Source: Bactericera cockerelli (taxonomy: Eukaryota > Arthropoda > Insecta > Hemiptera > Triozidae). Taken from it: a DNA stretch of 64,000 nt. Positions 55,762 to 64,000 of this stretch are shown piece by piece (within the stretch, counting starts at the first letter, position 1; the number at the start of each line of letters is the position of its first letter). The notes under the pieces were generated by a model. The model ran no database searches, was not told where the DNA came from, and saw only the letters and a list, made by a program, of their open reading frames with translations. Made by a program: the position numbers and the translations under genes. The stretch is from NCBI GenBank assembly GCA_024516035.1, contig CM044955.1, positions 17,346,551-17,410,550 on the forward strand, written 5' to 3'.

Positions 55762-57353
55762 GCTCACTATTTTGTACAAATGAGAAATATAAATGTGCAG
55801 AGAAACTCTGAAAAAAATAATGAATAGTTTGAATATGAATTAGCTTTTCCTAAATTGTTTGAATTTCAGCTGCAAAGGTTCTTGGTAGATATTAAAATGT
55901 GTTCAGTGTGACTGTAGCTGTAAGCTACCTATTCTTGATTGAGATTTAGTAGTACCATATAAAACAAATATCTCTCCGCAAGATTATTCTACCAAAAAAT
56001 TAAAATTTATTAGTTACTTGATCTAAAACTCTATTTAATTGGTCATTTTTTTTCACACCTCATATTCTGATTGCCAAGTATTTTTATATACTAGCAACTA
56101 TTTTGAAAATAGTAAAGATTTACTTTTTACAACATTTTGAGATCTCACTGAGTAGGTACAATATTTTGTCTCAAAATTTAAAAGCAAAGTGTTGCAAAAC
56201 ATTGCAAAATAGTCAATGGGGTTTGATCTCATTTTATCCTAAAGATGAGTAGAGAGTGAAATATTCCAAGGGATTGCACAATGTTTAGAAATAATTACGT
56301 TCAGTGGGATTCTGATATAAGAGTGTTGACCACACCTACAGGAGTGTATACAAAACAATACATGCTCTCTTCTGTTGTCTGCAAAAAGAGAAAGGAACAG
56401 GATTAAGCAACTTAATATGGAAGAATTTTGGAGATATCTAATACTATGTAGATTGTGAAACAAGCAGAATAAAAGAGAAACAATACTTTCCATATTTCAT
56501 AGGTAATAGAAATTAAAAACACATGAGACACTATGTAAGGTCTCAGTAATTTTTTCTCTTTTTGTATTTGATTGCAATCCAATTTGGAACCTAGATATTC
56601 AGTGAACTTTTTGAATAATCACCCCTTTTCTATATTTTGTTTGGTAGAATGAATAATTTAAAAAGAGATCATTCTTCTGTGTTTAAATTAAATTTGATAT
56701 AAATGAGAACAAATAGGTAGTGCTAGTCATACTTACATATTTTTCAATATTCAGGGAAACAAAAGTTTTCTCTTCTATCAACATAAACAAAATGAATTAA
56801 TGGCATGTACTGTCTGAACTATTATATCACCAAATATTTCAGAATTTTATTGTATTACTTTTGTCTCTTCAAGTAAGTACCAACCTACTTGTTTTCAAGG
56901 GACAATGTTAAAAATGAGAATGAACAATAGCACCAAGCATACCAAATGGTGCCCAATACCTACTTTACTTTTACCTAATACATTATTGTGATAAGTTGAT
57001 AGCTGATGCTGATAAGATGATAATAAAATCAAGGAGATGCTTTTCTTACAAAAAGATTAGTGTGAGATAAGCATTGATTTAAATCAATAGAGATAAGCAG
57101 TCAGCACAGATTTCTATAATATAGGTACTCATAAATTAACCCTTAGATTACAGTGAGGAAATTGCGTTTCTAATTTCAAGACGCTGAGTTACAATAATTT
57201 ATCTAAAGTATGTATCATACAATTTAATTGCCGGCTTAAAGTATAATATAATGTCTATTTTGATGTTATCAGCGATCCATATAATAATATTAATTCAAAG
57301 CATCAGCCGCAGTCTCTTGAGAGATTTGAATTAATTTAAGGTATTAGTATATG
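55762..57353. other. Upstream region of GCLM, no gene seen
   Basis: AT-rich; the GCLM 5' UTR and promoter should lie here. No antioxidant-type or core promoter element was found with confidence. Confidence 0.4.
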
Positions 57354-57916
57354 TACAGGGTGGCGCCGTAGGTTCTCGTGTTTTTGAAACGGCTAGTATT
57401 GCCGAACGGAGGGGATGGCGGGGTCGACGACCAACCCCTCTTGAAGGGTAGGAGGGGCAGTTTCAGTAACAATGCCGACCTGGTCCGTGGAGCATAATGT
57501 TTTCGCTGTAGAGCAATTTTTGCGAAATAACGAATCTATCGTTGCAGTCACGCGCGCCTTCCGCTGCCATTTCAACGTCCCACATCGTGATGCTGCTCCC
57601 TATCGCGATTCGATTCTGGAGTGGGTACAAAAATTTCGTGAAAACTGGGGTTCATGTGCACCGACTTGGAACAAGACTCAACCTCGAACAACAAGAACAC
57701 CGGAGAATGTGGAACGTGTTAGGCTTGACTCCAAGAATGCATCGCCCAAGAAGGAAGTCATTTGATGGATATCATTGATCATAATTGAATATTTATCTTT
57801 TCTTATAAAATTCCCTTGTTACTGAACATTTTAAAATTTATTTCAACCCGATACCTTCAACATTGAATATTTGACGACTGTTTCAAATTCACGAGGCATA
57901 GCTGCGCCACCCTGTA
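57354..57916 (+). mobile_element. Short mariner-like element with transposase N-terminus
   Basis: TA-bounded inverted ends TACAGGGTGGCGC and GCGCCACCCTGTA. Inside, 57472-57765 encodes 97 codons beginning MPTWSVEHNVFAVEQFLRNN, with AFRCHFNV, ILEWVQKFREN and RTPENVERVR: the N-terminal helix-turn-helix (DUF4817-type) of a mariner-like transposase. The segment between FREN and RTPEN is out of its normal sequence, showing small indels. The catalytic domain is deleted, so it is non-autonomous. Confidence 0.75.
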
Positions 57917-59934
57917 ATTCGATTATACTCCATACTCTCTAACTATTATTATTGAATGAGATGTTAAATATAATACGCATTGGATTGAAATTTCTACCTA
58001 GGTAATAATTACTTAACGGACTATACCAAATTTCATTTAAATACCTACCTATTATTAAAAAATGTTGGTTTATTTGGGTTTAACGTTGTGTTCTGCTACC
58101 TGATTTCATTACTTAGAGAGGTTTTACAGACCGTTCGCTGGGTAAACAACGCAGATACTCAAGTTAATCTCACCCAGCCTGAGTGGGACTAGGAATTATT
58201 AAAAGCCAACAGAATGTGAATTGACAGGATGACCCATGGTCGAATTCGAAGCCAGAACAGTCACCAATCCATGTCCTCATCATCATTCCCCGAGGAACTA
58301 TTGAATGGTAATAGGTTATTAATTGGAATCTGTGATCTAGCTCATCACAGATTTCTACAGTAACAATGAGAGCTTAAGCACTTGGCAACGTTGTGATGTG
58401 GGTGCTTAGATTTTGAGGTTAGTTTATGAAGGCGGGAATTTTAAATTTTCAAAATATTGATAAGATTTTATTTTCCTGGGTATTACCCACTGAGATCATA
58501 TTTCAGTGGTATTAGCGTGTTACGTCCCTTTCAAAAGCATTATTGATAAGATATTTTTATTTTAACTATATATATTGCTATTATTGTCACCATTGACTAT
58601 TGCATTGCCAGCAAAACAGCGTTAGAGGTGAATACAGAATCATTGGATTTAGGAAAGGAAGGGCATTCAGCCATAAAAATGTGTCTCAACAAACCAATCT
58701 CAATCATGAGGTTGAAAAATGTACGCAAAGTGAAAGAAGAAGAAAAAATTGTTTAGAAAACTAATTCAGGTTTGGAAAATAATAAATCACTCAATTTTAT
58801 AGGTAGTTTAAGCTGTTGAAGAGAGTAATCCATCCAGGGACTTTAACCCTTCTTGTTAATTTCTTTGTCCCTCTTGACACACCATCTATGAGAGTTGCAG
58901 GAACTTTCCAATGGTAAGGAGATGCAGATGCCAGGTGTGTCAAGACATGCCCATAATTGAATCCCTCCATAAGCATGTACCAAAGCTTCAATTGAATCGG
59001 TACATGCAAAAACGACATCAATCACATTTTTTTGGAAAATGGGGTTTTCATAGATTTTGGATCTCGGAAGGTAAACGCACAATTTTATATCAAAACCAAA
59101 TCATTCTGCTACTCCCTTCCTATATAAACACGTTTCTATAATTTTCGTTCCATGCAAGAACGACATAGATCCGGGATTGATGCGGTTCTTGCATGTAATC
59201 TGTAGAATTGGTGTATCCTGTCTGTGTGTGTGTGAACAGGATATCTCAAGAACGGTAAGAGCTAGAGACTTGAAATTTGGTATGAAAATCAATTTTATAC
59301 ACCAAACGTACCACAAAACTTTTGGTTGAAATTGGCCGCAAAATGCGGCCGCAGGGCCGCAAATATTGCCCGCAAGCGCCGCTTCTATGAATTGATTAAA
59401 GATACAAAAAAAGTTAGAGAACAACATTTTCTTAGATTAAAAAAATATTAGGGGTCTCTTCATATCATTTTTTTGATATCTTGAACTTTTTGGACCTCGG
59501 CCCAAATTTACCGGTATCTTGGGGGGGACCCGCTTTGACTAACTTTTTTTAACTTTTTTATTATTCATCCTAGATGGGGATTGTGACATATCAAATCCAA
59601 TGATTTTGAGGTGCTGATTACGAATTTGGCATTGATTTGCAACTGTTACCGTTGAGTCACGAGTGCCGGAGTTCAACTTCTTTTCGGGGATAAGGAAAGT
59701 CGTGTGATGTTTACACTTTTTTTTTTTTTTTTTAATTTTCCATTTATTAATTACAATTATAATATGATACAGATTTTAAAATGATTGAATGGTACCCTTT
59801 CTCAAAGTTAAATAAAACTGTGTTGAGAAAGGGGAGTTCAGAATTTAAATTGTGGATACATGAAGAATAAGAAAAAATAAACAATAAAAAAATAATATCA
59901 GAGTTCCAATTTTTTTTTTTTTTTTTTTTTTTTT
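57917..59934. other. Degenerate repeats, no gene
   Basis: Contains a degraded minus-strand SINE (about 58046-58300, with 'ctcacccagcctgagtggg'), a plus-strand 3' piece of the long-body SINE (58632-58745, 'ggaagggcattcagcc' and agaagaag tail) and a copy of the 'caagaacgg' repeat (59200-59650). Confidence 0.5.
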
Positions 59935-60084
59935 CTTAAAAGTTCATCTTAAAAGTTCATTGTTCATTTAAAAAGTAAGTAAGAAAGGAAAACTTAAACC
60001 TTTGTATAAGTAAATAGTTTTGTAAGAAGATGGCTTGACAGAAAAAGAAATAATAAAAATTGCATCTCATTATTTAAATTTAAT

Positions 60085-61677
60085 TTAAAATATTTTTAAT
60101 GTAAATATGTTGGATTCTGTAAGTTTTTTAAATAGAATTTTATGTTTTTTCTTGACTAATATTGGGGGAATGTTGGTCATTTCAAATGGTAGCTTGTTTA
60201 GTAGTATTGAGCTTATGTATATATAATGGTTACGTATTATAGATTTATTAAAAGTTATAGTTATAGCTTGTCCTTGTTGTCTGGTGTTAGATTGTATTTT
60301 GGAAACTGTTTCTTTGTATTTATCTTTATTCATGAAATAGATTACTTTATATAAATATAAATCAGTGATGTTGTAAACATCTAAATCTTTGTATAACATT
60401 TCACTAGAATACATACGTTCTTTATTTAATATTACTCTTAAAATTATATTGTGGGACGTTTTTAAATTTTTTAAGGTTGTTTTATTCGCGCTACCCCAAG
60501 CTATGATACCATATTGTATTATACTTTGAACTAATGAGAAGTATAGTAGTTTAGAAATTTTTAAATCATTTAATCTTTTTAATTTAGAGAATATGTTCAT
60601 CAGTTTTCGTAATTTATTATTTAATTTAATGATATGTAAGTCCCACTTAAAGTACTTATCAATTTCTATACCTAAATAGGTAAAACAATCAACTCTTTCT
60701 AATGGTATACATGTACAAGAATTATGCAAAATGTTTGAGCAACTATGTATGGTAATTAAAGAATCAGTTGGTTGGCCTCTATGATTTAATGATATTGTAA
60801 TATACTTTGTTTTTTCTGGACTTATATGTAAAAATAGTGATTTAAACCATTTGTATACTCTGTTTATATCTGTGTTAGCATGTTCATGAATTTCAGTCCA
60901 ATTTTTTCCAGTGTATATTAATAAAGTGTCATCAGCAAAAGTGAAAACTTTTGCTGTGCTTATAAGTGATATGTTGTTTGTATAGAGTGAATACAGTAAA
61001 GGTGATAGCACAGTCCCTTGACTTAAACCAAATAAAGGTGTTTTACTATCACTAATTTCATTATTCAGTTTAACATGTTGTTTTCTATTGTTTAAATATG
61101 ATGTAATCCATTGCAGTGCGTTATTTTTAATGTTCATTTTACTTAGTAGCTTGATTAAATTGGTTTTATTTACACAATCAAATGCTTTTTTAATGTCTAA
61201 AGATATTGTTAGTATTTTTTTATCATCATTTAAATTTTTTAATATAAAAGATGAGAATTTAAATAGTGCATCATCAGTCCCTAAATTATTTCGAAATCCA
61301 AACTGGTTATTTTGTAATATATTATTTTCTTCTACATAATTTTCTATTCTTGTTTTAACAACTTTTTCAAATATTTTACCTAAAACAGATGTCAAAGATA
61401 TTGGCCTGTAGTTATTTAAATCAGTTGATGAACCTTTTTTGAAAATTGGTATAATGGTTGCATTTTTAAGTATATTTGGAAAAATGGAAACCTTGAAACT
61501 TAAGTTAATAATATGAACTAGAACTTTGGATATGATGGGTTTAATGAGTTTTATTATTTTACTTTGTATGAGATCAGGCCCTGGACTTTTCCTATTCTTT
61601 AACTGATCAATGTATTTCGAAATTTCCTCGATATTCACAGGTATAAATTCGCTCAACTCAATGTTGCTAAGATTCAA
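60085..61677 (-). CDS. LINE reverse transcriptase ORF
   Basis: 530 codons. RKSPGPD at ~29-35, LNNYRPISLTSVLGKIFEKV at ~88-106, SLDIKKAFDCVNK at ~159-171, GLSQGTVLSPLLYSLYTNNI at ~217-236, and the catalytic FADD at 247-250. GLSQG replaces the usual G(V/L)PQG (Pro to Ser). The C-terminal part has YGIIAWGSA and the usual Leu/Lys-rich region. The domain is intact, but the frame upstream (61680-62060) is broken from the endonuclease. Confidence 0.9.
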   Translation of the reverse strand: MNLSNIELSEFIPVNIEEISKYIDQLKNRKSPGPDLIQSKIIKLIKPIISKVLVHIINLSFKVSIFPNILKNATIIPIFKKGSSTDLNNYRPISLTSVLGKIFEKVVKTRIENYVEENNILQNNQFGFRNNLGTDDALFKFSSFILKNLNDDKKILTISLDIKKAFDCVNKTNLIKLLSKMNIKNNALQWITSYLNNRKQHVKLNNEISDSKTPLFGLSQGTVLSPLLYSLYTNNISLISTAKVFTFADDTLLIYTGKNWTEIHEHANTDINRVYKWFKSLFLHISPEKTKYITISLNHRGQPTDSLITIHSCSNILHNSCTCIPLERVDCFTYLGIEIDKYFKWDLHIIKLNNKLRKLMNIFSKLKRLNDLKISKLLYFSLVQSIIQYGIIAWGSANKTTLKNLKTSHNIILRVILNKERMYSSEMLYKDLDVYNITDLYLYKVIYFMNKDKYKETVSKIQSNTRQQGQAITITFNKSIIRNHYIYISSILLNKLPFEMTNIPPILVKKKHKILFKKLTESNIFTLKIF

Positions 61678-62057
61678 TTGGATATTATCAAAGTCATTTG
61701 TTGAGTTGTGGTTTAAATTTAATTTAGCACCTACTGTGTTGAAATGTTCATTAAATATGTTTGCAGCTTGTTTAGAATTATTAATACAATCAATTTTAAT
61801 GTTATTATTTTCATAATCAGTTATTGTTTGAATAATTCGTTTATTTTTTTTATTATTTTTTTTACCAATAAACTCGTTAAGTAAAATCCATAGTTTGTAA
61901 GGATTATCTTTATTTTCATGGATTTTATTTTTGTAAAAATCTGTTTCTGTTTTATTAATAATTTTTTTGAGAGTATTCCTATATTTTTTTATAATAAATG
62001 TTTAATCTACCGTTATTAGGATTATTTTTTAGTTTTTTATACATTTCTTCTCTCTTC

Positions 62058-62900
62058 CTAATTGACTTTACTATATTGACCGTCATCCATTCTTTTATTG
62101 GTGTATATTTTTTTATTAACAGAAATTTTACTAGTACTATTTTCAGTATATTTGTTAATTTTTTCAATAAAGTATTCAGTTGCTATATTGATGTCATTAT
62201 TATTTAGTATATCAGTCCAAGTTTCATTTTGTATTTCTTTAATAAATTTATCTTCATTGAATTTTGAAATATAAGATGAGTTTGTACTATTATTAAAATT
62301 ATCCATTTCAATGATTATTTTTAAAAATATGGGATAATGATCTGTTATATCATGTTCAATAATAGATGCTCTTATTTTTGAAGTATTAGATTCAGAACAA
62401 AAAAAGTGGTCAATGCAAGTTTTTGTACTTTCTCTTGTGTATCTGTTAATTAAAGGTAACAAATTAAATGTTGCAAGTAGATTTAAATATTTATTTACAT
62501 TTTTACAATTTTTATTCAAAATGTCAATATTAATATCACCTACAAGAATTTTAAAATTATAATTGTCGCTTGTAGGCAATAAATTAGACAAATCATTTAG
62601 GAATTGATCGATGTCTACTAAACTAGGAGATCTATAGCAACTGTATATTTCTATTATGCGTTTTTTTATGGTTACATTCATTTTAATTATTTCACATGAA
62701 TCTAGTTTATAGTCCTTTATGTTATTCAATGTTATGTTATTTTTAATGTATATTACTATCCCCCCATTTTTATTTATTGTATGTTCTGTATAGTATTCTG
62801 TAAAGTTATCGATATGATTTAAAAATAAACTGTTCTTTGGGTTAAACCAACATTCGGTTAATATTATTAAATCAGAAACGTTAAATAAAATGTTCCATGG
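62058..62900 (-). pseudogene. LINE endonuclease region, broken
   Basis: 62058-62729 is open (223 codons) with IYSCYRSPS, LVGDINIDI, CIDHFF and DITDHYPIF, the AP-endonuclease motifs including the final DH. Upstream, up to about 62900, LIILTECWFNP and GGIVIYI are readable, but TAA and TGA codons occur in the adjoining N-terminal part (near 62910-62935). Confidence 0.82.
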
Positions 62901-63237
62901 TCAAAATGAATTGTTAAAGTTCAATTACATTGATCTTATGTTTATGTGTAGAATGTTTATACCTTGTAGATTGAAGTAAGGGTAATTTAAATGGGATGCA
63001 AATATTTCTGTCTCATAATCATCATCAATCATGTTGATTACTTCCATAAACAAATTTTAATGTTATAGGAAATATTTAAAACTGAAAGGTTTAAGTTATG
63101 TTTCAACAATATAAAAAAAAAGTAAGTTTTGAATTAAATGAACAGATGAACTTGGTTATTAAAATAAGGAGGGAAATTATCTTTGAAATATAGTAATGTG
63201 AAAAAATTTGGAACTTTGAAATAATACATATTAGTTG

Positions 63238-63986
63238 CTATGTTGAACTGTCGTATTCATCATCATTCTTCGGGCGATTTTCATTCCATTGAGGGTCCAA
63301 TTCTTTCATTGCTTTCACACATCTGACTTTTGAAGTTCCTTCTTTTCTTATCAATATTCTACAATCTTGTGTCCAAACATACTTGTGACCGTTTTCCTTT
63401 GCCCATGTCTTAACATTCTTCAGCAATTGATAGTTTTGAATCGTCAAATGTTCACTTATGAAGATTTTTCTATCACGCAGTTTCTTTTCTCGTGCTGCTC
63501 TCACCCACTCAATCTCGTTCTTGTATTCAATAATCTTACAACAATGGGCTTGATACTGGTCTTTGAAAAGATGCGATGAGCTACTTGGATATGTTCCTCT
63601 GCATTGATAATGTTTATTTCTTTCCCAAGGTTTGACACAATTTTTGTTACGTCCTCGTCAGGTGATTCAGGAATGCCATTAATTATAATATTTATCATTC
63701 GGGATCTCTGGTTAAGCTCTATTACGTTCTTCCCTTGTTTCTCCATTGTCTTTTGCAAATCCTCCTTTTCTTTATCTTTTTCTTCCAACTTTCTCTTCAA
63801 CTTCTCTATCTCTTTACAATTTTTACTCACAGTTTCCTTCAGTTCCTTCATTTCTACTATCATGGCATCGTACAAACTTAATTTTTTGTATATTTTTAAA
63901 ACAATTTGTTTGGTGTTCATTTTATCTAAATCAATTTCACAATCACTTTCACTATCTTCACTGGAAGTAACAACAGGTTTCTTCAA
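63238..63986 (-). pseudogene. LINE ORF1 with coiled coil and baculovirus FP-like domain
   Basis: Two frames, 63986-63501 and 63504-63238, joined by a frameshift near 63502. The first has an acidic N-terminus, a Lys/Glu coiled coil (about residues 35-95) and NIIINGIPESPDEDVTKIV, then HRIFSKTSIKPIVVRLLN. The second has REKKLRDRKIFISEHLTIQN, then NGHKYVWTQDCRILIRKEG, which matches the C-terminal domain of baculovirus FP-like proteins found in many insect LINE ORF1s. Such ORF1 proteins bind RNA. The true start may lie beyond the window. Confidence 0.7.
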
Positions 63987-64000
63987 AGTTTTCTTTTTCG

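Larger units (their letters stand above)
59935..64000 (-). mobile_element. Second LINE, near full length, runs off the window
   Basis: On the minus strand it has, in order, ORF1 with coiled coil and FP-like domain (63986-63238), AP endonuclease (about 62900-62058) and reverse transcriptase (61677-60085), then a 3' UTR and a long A-tail at about 59912-59933. Several stops and frame breaks show it is inactive. Type: Jockey/CR1-like; very AT-rich compared with the first LINE. Confidence 0.85.

Overview
This is a eukaryotic, AT-rich, intron-containing window that reads as an insect genome. The proteins look arthropod-like, and the repeats (5S- and tRNA-derived SINEs, mariner-type foldback elements, a piggyBac-type element with TTAA ends, CR1/Jockey-like LINEs) fit a repeat-rich insect, possibly a hemipteran; the order is inference only. 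Five host genes were recognised by protein comparison from memory, plus the last exon of a sixth. Most of the remaining sequence is transposable-element material.

Layout. 1-2051: a large inverted duplication holding a tRNA-derived SINE and a truncated gene of an uncharacterised zinc-binding family. 5123-7782 (+ strand): a compact head-to-tail gene cluster: last exon of MED9 (Mediator), RNF113A/CWC24 (spliceosomal RING protein), an NCBP2AS2-like small protein, and a YIPF3-like Golgi membrane protein. 10394-30772 (- strand): a complete nine-exon SLC19-family (thiamine/folate-type) transporter of 450 codons; its exons were assembled by hand with GT-AG junctions and consistent phases, and its introns are full of SINEs, foldback elements and an inverted-LTR retroelement remnant. 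31-40 kb: gene-poor, with a piggyBac-type element (35690-36650) carrying a 54-bp minisatellite. 40348-55761 (- strand): a complete five-exon GCLM gene (glutamate-cysteine ligase modifier subunit, 261 codons). Its 12.1-kb third intron contains a 5'-truncated LINE with target-site duplications, itself interrupted by a 5S SINE and by about 7.5 kb of nested foldback elements. 56-60 kb: transposase remnants and degenerate repeats. 60-64 kb (- strand): a second LINE, with ORF1, endonuclease and reverse transcriptase, running off the window.

The host genes are housekeeping in kind (transcription, splicing, Golgi traffic, vitamin uptake, glutathione synthesis) and do not form a single pathway. The notable signals are structural: six near-identical copies of a 3' splice site ahead of SLC19 exon 2; a partial SLC19 exon duplicate that differs only at synonymous sites; an LTR element with inverted LTRs flanked by 112-bp identical direct repeats; a LINE whose ORF has an in-frame 33-bp minisatellite between endonuclease and reverse transcriptase; and SINE families with different pol III heads (5S and tRNA) on a shared body.
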